This document shows positions 37,846 to 49,712 of a stretch of 64,000 nucleotides of DNA, piece after piece. The notes beneath the pieces are model-generated. The model saw only the letters and a list, made by a program, of their open reading frames with translations. It ran no database searches and had not been told where the DNA came from. Made by a program: the position numbers and the translations under genes. Numbering within the stretch: the stretch's first letter is position 1; every line of letters begins with the position of its first letter. Where the stretch lies: positions 1-64,000 of the forward strand of contig NW_006766918.1 in the NCBI RefSeq assembly GCF_000275845.1, in the 5' to 3' direction. This DNA is from Dichomitus squalens LYAD-421 SS1. Its lineage: Eukaryota; Basidiomycota; Agaricomycetes; Polyporales; Polyporaceae.

Positions 37846-40036
37846 TTACACATCCTCCCGGCTCATGACGTCGTTCCCATCCTGAATCTGCGTTTCATGC
37901 TTGACCTCGCCATCAACAGGTGCTTTCCAGCTCGAGATGCCGATCACCTCTCCTTCAGACCTCGGAGCACGGAAATGCGCAAGACGGGCTGGGATGCGCA
38001 TCGAGATCTGCTGCGACGCACCCAGTCCGAACGTCCCGAAGTCGGAATCGTCCATTGCGGAACCGGTGAGGGAGCGACGAGAATTAACACTAAGGGATCG
38101 AAGCGTAAGTCCTCGACATCAGCCACACGTGTGCTGACAAGTTCATACACCGTGAGTACCGCCATCACATACGCTGTCGACAGGTTGAGAACAAGCAGGT
38201 AAAATTTGAAGGAATCCATTCCTTACATCGCATGGCAAGGATACAGGCTGCAATATATATCAGATTGTTCATATGCAGCGCTGCCTGAAAATCATTCAGG
38301 GTACCGATGGGAGCTCAATAACAGGCAATGCTCACGGTAACGAGGGTGAGAAGATTAAATGCACTGCGGGAGATCCCTCAATACAAATAACACAGGTCAT
38401 GGGGAGCAGGGCGGGCCACCTTGTGAGCAAACCTGAAGGGGTATTGAATTCAACCCTTTGTTCATGATCTCAGATCAGTAAACGTACCGGTGTTTATCGT
38501 GTACACGATGAGTACGCTGAGCATCGAATTCGTTCTTGGGATCCAAAATAAACGTCAGACATCTCAAACGACAAGCCAGATTAACGCACCTCTGAAAGGC
38601 CGTACTACGACATTTCAAAAATATTATCAGGGCCATTGTGAGCAGGGTGTCCGCTGCCACTGCACACCCGAAACCTGCGGAACTTATCCACTAGGGATTA
38701 TTTCCTTATGACTTAGAAACTCACAGGACAACAAATATCCATATACCTACAGTGAATTTCTGGAACTCGAAGAACGTGGTGTGTATGAAGCTATAGGGTA
38801 GATCGATGAGCTGACGTGAATATCTACAACACAACTGAAACTTACCACTCTACGCTGAACACTACATTGGACACGGTTAAATCTCAAGCGATAGTGCGCG
38901 TAAGGTATTCCTACGAACCTGTCCCAAAGCCTGAAAGATGCCTGTCAGAAGTATGCTGGCTGCAGCAAAGTGCTGAAACATACCGACAGCCCCGATCGCG
39001 CATATAGCCTGCATATGTTGCGTGGATTCAATTAGTTGAGGAAATATGTGAGACTCAACGAAAACTCACAGCGACGATAGCAACATATCTGTATCCAGAG
39101 CCGACTGTAACTCTTCATTGTATGGCTAAGGGATTGAGCACGAAAGGAGCGTACTTACGAAGATACACACGCCGAATGTAGAATCTGACATCCGGACATG
39201 TGAGTCCTTCCTGAGGTTGCAGCATGACGAGAGCCAAGAAAGCATACAATTGAGCAATGACGAAAGTTGTGGTCTGAGGAAGCCGTGTAGTGAGCTCACG
39301 ACAAGAGAGTAGGGGAGCGAGACTCTGACCATGAGTACTGGCAACATCTGAAGCATAGATGAATGAGGTGATGTTGTTAGATGCATGGTGACGGTGCGGA
39401 GCACGATCCACGTACTCGAATAGACCTATATACGGTAGTATGTTGAGTGCTCATGTCAACGTGAGCCATCCAGAGGGATTTCCGCTCACGATGCTTACCA
39501 AACACCATCAAGTAGGGAGAAAGGATCAAAGTAGTTGGTGACGAGGTAGTGATAGCTTATGTTCACCCAGTGTGAGTGCCAAAGATAGTTGTATCAGCCT
39601 AGTCAATCCACGTACCACACATGCATGGTAACGACCGCGTTCCCGGTGTCCAGCAGTCTTGGACATCTAAGCAGCCAAAACTGTCAAGAATCGACTACAA
39701 GCACTCACGCCAGGCAAAAGATCTGAGAAAAGGAAAAATGGATGATAGTTAGATCGTGTATTTGTCAAACACGGAGGACATGAGATCAAGCCAACCATGA
39801 ACTTCATCAGGAATGCGTCCGCAGTGTACACTCTGAAGTATGTAAGGGTCTGGTGTACCGTCAAGCCGTACAGACTAATGGGAACGTTCGTGAGCCAACT
39901 ACCGTCTTTTGCGACAAGCAGACGAGACGCACATGAGACCAAGGAATGTCCCAATCAGTACAGCGCCAAATGTGTTATCTAGTGATGGGAGAGAAGGGAG
40001 CAATGTTAGGACCGTGGAAGTAGCATTGGAGGACAT
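37846..40036 (-). CDS. DUF6534 membrane protein, copy 5
   Basis: Start at ATG 40036; exon 1 reads MSSNATSTVLTLLPSLPSL, then DNTFGAVLIGTFLGLM. Exon 2 encodes LYGLTVHQTLTYFRVYTAD, then FLMKFM. The following exons give ISYHYLVTNYFDPFSLLDGV, VIAQLYAFLALVML, DVRFYIRRVYLRK, ADTLLTMALIIFL and MLSVLIVYTINTG, which are the canonical family motifs in the right order. The last exon has the SRRSL pattern, DFGTFGLGASQQ and a polar tail, with the stop at 37846. TATAAATA lies 74 bp upstream. This is the copy in which I could follow the family motifs best; it is likely intact. Function is unknown. Confidence 0.8.
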
Positions 40037-40109
40037 CGCCATGCAAGGGGAGCGAGGTGGGGTGGAGAATTGGTAGCACTCTCTGATAAGGATGTCAGTC
40101 AGATGTATG

Positions 40110-40117
40110 TATTTATA
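40110..40117 (-). promoter_or_regulatory. TATA box of DUF6534 copy 5
   Basis: A perfect TATAAATA on the minus strand lies 74 bp upstream of the start codon. Confidence 0.6.
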
Positions 40118-41400
40118 TGTGTCTGTGAGGTATCTTCCGGCGACTGCGCTTTGCGAAGTAACAACAGCACCATGATCAGGCCGTCTGAAAAGGTGTTGAG
40201 ATGATGATCATCTGTCTATCTTGAACGGCCGCGATCAGATATGCCCCTCATCGAACGGTGCCCTGAGGTTACAGGAGGCAGGCACAGAGAAGGTCGGCTT
40301 TTACGCCTTCCGTCATCCCGGATCAAAGTGTAACATACATGAGTTTTGGGAGGATGAGAGCTCAATGGAGATGATTCGCCAAGTAGTGGCTCAGCCAGCT
40401 AACTTGGAATGACCCTTTGATCGCAGATGATGCTGGCTTCAGAATGGTCCATCTATTGCTGCACTCGCTAGAATTGTGAGTTCTGTCGTTACTATGTCTC
40501 AGGTGCACAGAGCCCATCTAAGCATGTGCACAGTTTGACATATGTCCGCACTGGCAATAGTTCACGACTGAGCCCTTTTCCACACCTGGAGTTTGTGTGA
40601 TTAGCTAAGGGGCGTCTGGAGCAGCACGATGCAGACAAGAGCTTACCGTCATACCACGGGAGAAGTCATGTTCACCACTTCCATGAAGGCAACATTTGCA
40701 TGACGCTGATGCAGTGCTCCGCCGTGTGGGAAGACATGCTCCCCCCGGAGAGCAATAAAGCTAAGGTATCCCTATTGTTTCCCATGCATGCGCCTCTGTA
40801 GGTGAAGCGTTTCTTGCAAGGAGCTGTCCCATATGCTTCTTCAGGAATCATCTACATGCATGGGCACAACGTTCCGGGATCCAGAGAGCTGTATCAACCT
40901 CTCGATGCGGCGGACAAATTGTGTCGGACAGACTTTGGAATTCACGCTACCGAACATCTCACTCTCGCCACAGCCATCTCTCCGGCACTGCCCCTTCACC
41001 AGCTGCCACCGCTACTCCCCTCCCGCGCTGCTAGTCTGCACGAGCTCGAACCCGGGCTCGATGATGCACCGCCTCACCACCACCAGTACTAAAGTAGACA
41101 GACGATGTACTTTTGGCCTGCCAGGACGCTCAGCCTCGCAGGGCAATAAACGGGATCTAGAAGTTGAGATATGATGTAAAGCCGGTCCAGACGTGGGAGC
41201 GGCCTTGGAATGGTGCACTACTTCACGAGCACATGGAAGTGACGCTCGTCAGTGTCTCCGTATGCATGGTAGATTGTACGGACGTATCTAGAATTAATCT
41301 ACAACAATGCGATTAGGGACACATACAAGCGTCCTGGATGCGAGTCCGTAGTACAAAGATATCAGCCCTAGCAGCACAGCGGTGTTGTGGTACTGATGTC
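40118..41400. repeat. Recurrent upstream flank Y, copy 5
   Basis: It is shared with 48.1-49.6 kb. The last 120 bp before the carrier pseudogene (TAATCTACAACAAT and ACACATACAAGCGTCCTGGA) match the 3' flank of the complete carrier closely. No gene is seen. Confidence 0.45.
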
Positions 41401-41408
41401 CGACACGC

Positions 41409-42090
41409 TCAAGTCCGGAGCCAGCTCAGACGTATGGCGGACCAAGAGCTACAAACGATCAGGACAGACATTGCTACCACATGAGCATCGATGGAGGGAA
41501 GGAGACGGACCTTGCTCGTGGTAGAGTTCACACGCTTAACATCTTCCGTCAAGAGGACACCGCCTCCAGGCGCCAGACGGAGAACCTTAGGCACGAAACC
41601 TTTGTATAGCGCTGCGGGCCCTTCTTCGCGGAAGATTGTGAACAAACTGCTCAGTTCAATGTCAGGGATCAACACGAGATGTAAAACCTATTTTACAGAG
41701 AGAAATCAAGGAAGCTGGACGTACGCGGGGTATGTCCAAGCAGCGGGGGTACGAGACCGCGGTAGAGTCGGCCGAAACTGACGCGTGTCCGAGTCGGACA
41801 TGAGCATGGGGTGGACCGAGGAGCATCCTGGATGATCGTTCGGAACGCTCCTACTACGCCCTGCTTGCTCTTCCCCGTCTCCAACTGCATACGCGTCTTA
41901 ACCTGAATGAATCACGACGCTGACCGCGTGAGCGACTGTCAACTGGTACATGCGCAGCATGAGTACTCACGACATCGGACGGCGCGTCGCTCGTTCAGGA
42001 CTCGTTGGGGTCGGCGCGCAAGGGGTTGACCACTCACCGAGAGGGTCAAATGTCAGGATCTCAGAGATACCCGCAATACGGGGTTGTTGT
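41409..42090 (-). pseudogene. Mitochondrial carrier pseudogene (internal deletion and local inversion)
   Basis: This is a duplicate of the complete carrier at 49.7-51.4 kb. The last-exon part (FREEGPAALYKGFVPKVLRL) and exon 4 (MQLETGKSKQGVVGAFRTII) are well kept. About 940 bp corresponding to 49968-50911, that is most of exons 6-12, are absent, with the junction near 41737. The acceptor of the 5-nt microexon has lost its AG (GGACGG in place of TGAAGG, + strand). At 41512-41552 a 41-bp piece is the reverse complement of 49743-49781, which destroys the C-terminus. It cannot make a carrier. Confidence 0.8.
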
Positions 42091-42299
42091 CCTCGGCAAA
42101 CTCCTCATTCTTATCGATGTGCACCTTTGGCGCGAGCTCACGCATCTCAAGGTCAGGCGCGCGTGCCTGTCCTTTGAGCGCAGGATCAAGGAGGGAACGG
42201 AGGATGTAGGACTCTGTACCGGTAGGACGGCTTGACGACAAAGGAGACGTATCACGGTACCGGTCAGAATCCCTGTCTGCAAATTCGCCCTCGGAAGGA

Positions 42300-43351
42300 G
42301 TACTGACCTTTCTTCATGATGTACTTGAAATGCCCATCTGGGAGCTTGGATCCAGAGACAACGTGCTCTGTCCCAACGACGTCACCCTCGACGTTGTCGG
42401 CAGCGGTGTCCATCAGGTTGTATTCCGCTTGGCCAGGGTACAGTCGAGTCGCGCTAGGGTCGAAGCCGAGCTGCGTCATCGTGCAGTTGCCGATACGCCA
42501 CAGGATCTCGCAAGACACATTCCATTTCTGGACATAATCGAAGGCTCTAGTGACCACCGTTCCAGAACGGTCCCAGCGAACGAAGCGGATCCGAGTACCG
42601 AGGACGACGAGCGTGAAGAGAGCCACGTGCTGCTGGACGGCGAAGATGAGCTCGGCGTACGATATGATCTACCCGCGGACGGCGTTGGGAGTCAGAGTAG
42701 GAGTACTGCAGATGTTCTCTTCCTCTTCGTCGAAGGGGTCCAAGGAGACATCGTCGCGCTTGAATTCTAATGACAGGATTTGATCGGCCCAGCGCTGTCG
42801 ACCATCGTCCGGGACATCATCAACATTGTAGAAGGCAGCATCGATCTTCCTGCTTTCGGGATTGATGGTGGCGGGATCCGGCCGCTCTCCGCACTCGGAC
42901 ATCTTCAGTCCTGGAGCAAGACCGTGGACATTGACGGCAGCGGCTTAACACTCCACGACCACTGTCAATGTCGTGTCTATCAGTACTGTCAGGCAGAACT
43001 CACAAATGTGGCTCGAACAGTCTTCCCCAATAGCTTCTCGGCGTTCATGAGAGCGGTGAATGAATTACCATCCAGCGTGAGGTTAGGTTTCGGTCTAGTA
43101 GTGGAGGCTGGGGTTGGCTGAGGGAAGAACTCGTCACGGAACTCGAGGAGATCCGCAGGAACTCCGTAATGGACCATGTCGTCGGCAGATTCGATCCGTT
43201 GCTGCAGGAGTTTTCCTCGGCCTTCTTCTCCTTGGAAGGAATACTGAACCCGGCCCCTGATGTGAGCCTTAGAGAGAAGAAGGCCAACGTGGGCCGGTCC
43301 GGGGCGATCAGAACGAACGCGAGGCTTTGATGGGGCGAACCTATTAAACAC
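42300..43351 (-). pseudogene. FunK1 kinase pseudogene, N-terminal part
   Basis: It aligns with exon 1 and the first roughly 210 codons of exon 2 of the complete FunK1 gene (18.8-21.6 kb). The Gln codon in AVRGQIISYAEL is TAG here (42669-42671), which ends the frame. The homology stops after GHFKYI near 42.31 kb, before the kinase domain, so no catalytic part remains. It abuts the carrier pseudogene on one side and X5 on the other. Confidence 0.8.
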
Positions 43352-43403
43352 GCGACCTCCAGAACTTCAGGCGATTGCTCTTCCAGCTAAGCTATCCCAG
43401 AGC
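43332..43403 (-). pseudogene. tRNA-Phe-like relic, full length
   Basis: A 72-nt minus-strand piece contains ATAGCTTAGCTGGAAGAGC (D arm), GCCTGAAGTTCTGGAGGTC (anticodon loop TGAAG as in tRNA-Phe GAA) and GTGTTTAATAGGTTCGCC in the place of the T arm. The acceptor stem and anticodon stem do not pair properly, so it is not a working tRNA. It may be an old tRNA gene or a tRNA-derived SINE head. Confidence 0.35.
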
Positions 43404-43542
43404 GTTATCCCGGAGCGTTATAATATGTGTATCTCAGGAGCAGTCGGCCGTACCGAAACCAGCGGGAAAACGAGTTAGCAGTGAAGTATACGCCGCACAG
43501 GGAAGGACCGTTTGGTCGCGCGCTTCGGAACGGCAAAGAGGT

Positions 43543-43548
43543 CACGTG
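43543..43548. promoter_or_regulatory. CACGTG box before X5
   Basis: CACGTG in the context GGTCACGTGAG matches the 12-bp palindrome before X2 with one arm worn. Confidence 0.4.
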
Positions 43549-45800
43549 AGCCAGGTACTGCTTATGTGGTCTGTTCGTTGCCGCCCGCGTTCAACTGCTC
43601 TTAAGAGCTCACCTGCACCCGACATGGCGTGTTCCTCGCTGTTCGACTGCCCCTCTACGATGCCTGGAACGCGTCGCGTCGTTGCAACCTCCTTCGTTCT
43701 CCGACTCTGACAATGCTCTATGTCACTGGCTTACGCCCACAACACCCGCAGCCGTCATTTCCGACTGCTGGCGTTGTCGATGCTTGTGTGAGTCCTGTTG
43801 TGCATCTAGCCTCTTTCTCTTGCTTCTTGATTGCATCTGCTCTGCGCACCGGAAGAGTACGCGGTCATGGCTGCTCATTCCCGCTGGAGTGCCATCCGCC
43901 GCCCGTTGTTTCTCGCGTTCTCGCATGCTTGTAAATTCTTGTGCGTGATCGTCTTCTTCAACCAAATGGGTCTGTCGCATGATCTTCCTGCCGACGTGAG
44001 GAGCCCTCTATGTCTATACATGCATTTTTTTCTTCTGTCTTTTTGCCTTCTTTCACTTTTCCTTCTTCGCAGCGATCGTCCTAGCTCTCGTCCTTTCAAT
44101 TACTCTATGCTGCATGGTTGTGGGTGCTGCTACCCGCTGCAGGTCCCTTGGACCCTCCTCGACATTTCGCAGGCAAGTCTTTCAGGTGTTCCGTCATTTG
44201 TGTACCGCACGTCAAGCTTCGCCTGACACTGTCTCCTTCGTTAGCGACATCGACGGCCCCTTACATGCGATAGTAAGCCCCTTTCAAATGAGGACTGATC
44301 CTGCGTTCAATGACCGGTTCCCTTATCCAGCATGGATATGTGTGCTTCGTCCTAACTGGACTTGGCCCAACGACATAACGAACGGTGCGCCGGCGACATC
44401 TCATGTAGCTACGGCTTGTGCAGCTAGTCCTTATATACTACACCTCATGGACTTCCCGATCAAATGACTAGCATGCAATTACTTTCCTTCAATCTCCGAG
44501 AGTGAGTCCGCTGCGGTGAGTGTGTGCTTTCTGTGTCGTATACTTGTACACGAAGACTTGATAATTAGTTGTCTTTCTGTCCATGTTACCATGGCGCTCG
44601 GTCTCGGTCTCCGCTCATCTCGCTGTCCTAAACCGCTCTTTCTCATTGCAAGGTCTCAGACCAGCTACCCGCCTGCTATAGACGCTGATGTACCCGGCTG
44701 TGGCTCTTATTCTCTGGTTCACATGTCTCGTGCGATTTTAATACATTCACTCGCAAACGCTCCCCGCAAAATATCTCCGTCCCGGTGCCACTGTCAGTTG
44801 TTCCAATAGCCAAACCGTCGTTCCCTACCATGTCGATCCTAAGGACTTCTCAGCCGAGCTGGAGATTGCGCGAGGGTTGCACGATAGGACACATGGAGGT
44901 GGACATCAGCGCACGAGCGCACTGAGCAGGTCGAGGTGCTGACAAGGTCCTCCCCTACGGCACCACCCACCGCCACCATCTAGTACATGTTCCTTGGATC
45001 CACGAGCGATGCGAGCATGCACGAATGGGGCTCGAGCGCATCGACGTCTAGGCTTTCGTGTCGAATAGGCCGATCGCAGGACGCGCTCTCCGTGTTATCG
45101 TCGCTGCTTCTGCTCGAGTTCCCAGGGACAATTAGGGGAAGGCGCCTACGCGAGCATTCCCGCACGGTCATTATGTTTGGGTCAGATGCGTCGTCGCAGC
45201 GGATATGTTTTAGTAGAAGATCGTGCGGCCGTCACCGGTGTGCCGCGGTGTGATCCCACTCAAGGTACTAAACCCACCGGGTGCTGGTAGGTCCGGGAAC
45301 TGCGGGACTCCGTCGGGAGGGATCTTTGGACAGGTTTCCATTCCATGCATCCCAGAGGAAATGTGATAGCCCCCGGTGCTCCATATATATAGCTAAATCT
45401 CAATGAAGTGCAAGCAAGTATCCCGTCTAGGCTACGCAGCTACGTTGACTAAGTTCTCGCATGGTGTCTTCCGAGCCCCTCGGATGGGACATCGATTTGT
45501 GTGTAGGGGGTACTTGCATCACGGGATGGGCTCTGATGTCGATCAGTCTCACTCGCACATTTGTGCAAAGTAATTCTATCATGTTTCCCACGTGAAAGAG
45601 AGAAAGGAAACACATACATAGACAGGTTTTGACAGAGAACGGCGAGGAACAGCGATGCGGCTAGTCCGAAAACCGAGCCCTAAGCAGGGGACAGGGATGA
45701 AAGCTCTCAGATGAAGAGATCAGGTAGAGGGTGGAAAGGCCAAGCTCATTTCAAAATCATACCGGCGGGCGAGCAGATACATGCATGGTTCCCTACCAGC
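43543..45800 (+). repeat. Recurrent segment X, copy 5
   Basis: It is the closest relative of X2. Shared blocks run from the CACGTG box through CCGCAGCCGTCATTTCCGAC, GGTCTCAGACCAGCTACCC and GAGCAGGTCGAGGT to CCCCCGGTGCTCCATATATA. A pyrimidine-rich stretch lies at 44.02-44.08 kb. No frame of length or domain is recognised. Confidence 0.5.
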
Positions 45801-45893
45801 AACGGATGTCTACTCTCTTGCTTGCAGGTCACAAGTCGCTATTCGATAGGTCAATAACAGGGAAATCGACTGCTCTTGTATGCCCAACTTGCA

Positions 45894-48065
45894 TTACACA
45901 CCCTCCCGGCCAATGACATCGTCCCCATCCTGACTCTGCGTTTCATGCTTGATCTCAGCATCAGCAGGTGCTCTCCAGCTCGTGATGTCGATCACCTGTC
46001 CTTCAGACCTCGGAGCACGGAAATGCTCAAGGCGGGCTGAGATGCGCATCGAGTTTTGCTGCGACGTACCCAGGCCGAACGTGCCGAAGTCAGATTCACC
46101 CCTTGTGGAAACGGTGAGGGAGCGACGAGAGTTGACGCTAGTGTAGAACAACGTGAGTCCCAGACCACACATGTTCTGACAGGGCCATACACTGTGAGCA
46201 CAGCAATCACATACGCTGTGAACAGATTAAGAACAAGCAGGAAAAGATGGAGGAACGAGGTTCTTACACCGCATGGCAAGGATATTGGCTACAATATATA
46301 TCATGTTGTCCATATGTAGCGCTTCCTGAATATCATGTAGGTCATTATTGCCAAGAACTCCCTCACACGTATTACTTACAGTTACGAGGGTGAACAGATT
46401 CATTGCGCTGCGAGAGATCGCTCAATACAAGTAATACAGGTCAGGGGGAGCAGGGCTGACCACCTTGTGAGCAAACCTGAAGGGTATTGAATTCGAACTT
46501 TCGTTCGTGGACTCAGATCGGTCAACGTACCGGTGTTTACCGTGTACACGATGAGTACGCTGAGCATTGACTTGGTTCTTGGGAAGTTTAGGGTGTGTGT
46601 CAGATGTCTCTAGACAAGCTGATTCAATTCACCTTTTGAAGGTCGTACTACGACATCTCAGAAATATTATCAGAGCCACTGTGAGGACGGTGTCCGCCGC
46701 CACTGCAAACCCAAAACCTGCGGAACCAATCCGCTAAGGGCCGCTTCGTCAATGCTTGAAATATATGGGACAAGTGATGTCAAGACACGTACAGTATAGT
46801 TCTTGAACTCAGAGAATTTAGCGTACTTGAAGCTATATGCATGGTAATTGAGCAGATGTGAATATCCAGAACACGACTCAAACTCACCTCTGTACGCTAA
46901 TCGCTGCATTGTATACAGTGAGATCGCTTAAGCTGTGGCGTGCTAGAAGAGATCCACAAACCTGCCCCAATGCCTTACAGAGGCTTGTCAGCAAGATGGC
47001 CACTGCAACGATTGTTTGATGCATACCGACAGCCCCAAATGTGCACATAGCCTGTGCGGGGCATATTGAATTTGCTGAAATAGGACATGGGGTTCGAAGA
47101 GATTTACTCACAGCGACGACTGCAACGTAACGATATACAGGACCAACTATAGATTTCAATCAAAGGGGCGCAGAGGTGAGCATCAAAGACGGTACCCACG
47201 TAGATACACCCGCCGAACATAGAACCTGACATACAAACCGTATGAATCACCGATTAGGCTGCTACATGACAGGAGGCAAGGAAGCGTACAGTTGAGCAAC
47301 ACAGACCGTTGCGGCCTGAGAAAGTGATAGGATCAGCGGATGACGGGAGAGTAGGGGGTGCGACATTAACCATGAGTACCGACAATACCTGAAGTGGAGA
47401 TGAACAAAGTGATCTTATTAGACATACTGCAATGGGATGGAGTTTAGTTCACGTACTCGAACAGACCTTGATGGTAGTGTATGGAGTGCTGACATCAATT
47501 GTAACGGTCAGGGGTTAGGCTTGTTCACAGGGCTTACCAAACACCATAGGGGAGGGCCGATGGATTGTGATAATTGGTGACGAGGTAGTAATAGCTTGTG
47601 ATCACATGGTGTGAGTGCCAATCACGATTTATCAGCCCGTCCAATAACATACCAAGCATGCATGGTAACGACTGCGTTTCCTGCATCCAGCAGTCTTGGA
47701 AACATCAACAGCCAACGGTGCGAAGAGCGGCCTTGAAGGACTCACGCCAGGCACATTATCTGAGGGGAAGAAAGAGGTAGATGGTCAGATCGAGTATCTA
47801 TGGAGCGCATTAGATCAAACTAACCATGAACTTCATCAGGGAGGCGTCCGCAGTATACACTCTGAAGTACGTCAGTGTCTGGTGTAACGTCAATCCATAC
47901 AAACTTCCAGACACTTTTGTTAGCGAAGTCCCATCTGAATCCTTAATCATACGAGACGTACATGAGCCCGAGGAACGTCCCAATCAGTACGGCTCCGAAT
48001 GTATTATCTAGCGATGGAACAGATGGGAGTGATGTTGGAACTGTGGAAGTCGCATTGGAGGACAT
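45894..48065 (-). CDS. DUF6534 membrane protein, copy 6
   Basis: Start at ATG 48065 (MSSNATSTVPTSLPSVPSL, then DNTFGAVLIGTFLGLM). Exon 2 encodes LYGLTLHQTLTYFRVYTAD, then ASLMKFM. Later exons carry the FYVRRVYL-type motif, TVGMHQTIVAVAILLTSL, VAADTVLT and MLSVLIVYTVNTG. The last exon has SVNSRRSLTVSTRGESDFG and the polar tail, with the stop at 45894. CATAAATA lies about 61 bp upstream. The region 47.2-48.05 kb is nearly identical, introns included, to copy 3. It is the copy nearest the complete carrier gene. Confidence 0.75.
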
Positions 48066-48125
48066 CGATGACTGCAGTTGAGGCCAGTTGGGTGGAGCGT
48101 TGGGAGGCAAAGGAGGTGATAGGCG

Positions 48126-48133
48126 TATTTATG
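48126..48133 (-). promoter_or_regulatory. TATA-like box of DUF6534 copy 6
   Basis: CATAAATA on the minus strand lies 61 bp upstream of the start codon. Confidence 0.5.
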
Positions 48134-49700
48134 TGTCCTCGAGGCATCAGCCGACGGCGGTACTTCACGAGGCTCCAACAACACTGTTGAAGGATGCATC
48201 TCTACTAAGACCACGACTGTCGCTTTGACAGTGGTGCACGTCCGTGCCGTCCTCATCAGCCGGTTCTCGTCAGGCAATCTAGGACATGAGCATCATGGAG
48301 CTATCAGCGGCACGCCATTTCTCCGTTCCGACACCTACGAGTGCAGCCTTTGGGCTCCTTGTTAGGCTATAGCCATCTGAAGAAGGTCATGAGACATCGG
48401 CCAAAGAGCTATCTGTCATGAACTGCCTCGGTCAGATATGTCTTCGTCGAACCGGCTTCAGAAGTTTCAGGTAGCGTGGATAAGAACACACCATTGGTAG
48501 CCCTTGCGTCATACTGATATAAGAGTGCAACATGTATTCCTATAGGGGGGAGGAGGTCTTCGTGGAGAAGAATCGAAAGATGGTGGCACGACCAGCTGAC
48601 TTGGCAAGATCTTTTGATCGAAGATGCTCTATGGGAACACTGCCTTCATAAGTATACGTACACTTGGATGGTGACAGTGCATCGCCAGATGGTGGCAACC
48701 TGGAAGAATCATTTTGATCGAAGATGCCCTCTACAGGATGCCGGCTTCATAGTGGTCCATCCATTACTACATTCGCTGGGAAATTGGGTTCCGTCAGAGT
48801 TATCGTGCCTCGGGTGGACAGAGCCCTTCCATGCATATGCATAGTTTGACGTCTGTCCCCACTGGCAACGGTTCAAACGTTCATGACTGAGCCCTTCGCC
48901 ACACCTCGCGTCAGTGACTAGTTAAGGGGCGTCTGGAGGTACAGCGCAGACAACAGCCTAGTACCATACCACGGGAGGGCAAGTCCAGTAGTACATGGGC
49001 CTGGTCCGATGCGAACCTGGCAGCCGGATCAGGACGCGAACTATGGACAGCGGGCCACGTTCGCCACTTCGATGAAGGCAGTGCTCCGCCGTGTTGGAAG
49101 AGATGCGCCGTCCCGAGAGCAATCAAGCTAAGGCCTCACCAGTGTTTCCCATGCGTGCGCCTCCGCAGGTGAAGCGTTCACCGCAAGATCCTTCCCATGC
49201 GCGTCTTCAGGTGTCACCCGCATGCATGGACACAACGATCCGAGATCCGAAGAGCTGTATCAATCTGTAGATGCAGCGGATAAACGGCGTCGGACAGATG
49301 TTGAAATATCTCCGACATTTACTGCAATAGGAGAACGAATGTACATACAAGTGTCCCGTGCCGGCTGTGTCCGGAGCTCTTCGTTTTGGTTACTCGTCTG
49401 AAGCCGTTCCGACCGTGGGAGTAGCGTAGGAATAATGCACTACTTCGCGAGCACACGAATTGAGTGTCTCCTGTGATTTCCGTGTTGGAAGCATGCGGGG
49501 TAGATTGTGCGGACGTGTCTGGAATTAATCTACAACAATACGACTAGGGACACGTACAAGCGTCCTGGATGCCAGTCCGTATTCCAAAGATATCAGCACT
49601 AGCAGCATGGCGGTCCTATGATACTGGTGTCCGGCACGCTCAAGTCCGAAGCCAGCTCAGACGTATGGCGGGCCAAGAGCTACAAAAAATCAGGACGGAC
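48134..49700. repeat. Recurrent upstream flank Y, copy 6, with an internal duplication
   Basis: It is related to 27.2-28.3 and 40.1-41.4 kb. A stretch of about 110 bp is duplicated in tandem near 48582-48640 and 48690-48750 (shared TTTTGATCGAAGATGC). No gene is seen. Confidence 0.45.
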
Positions 49701-49712
49701 ATTACTACCACA

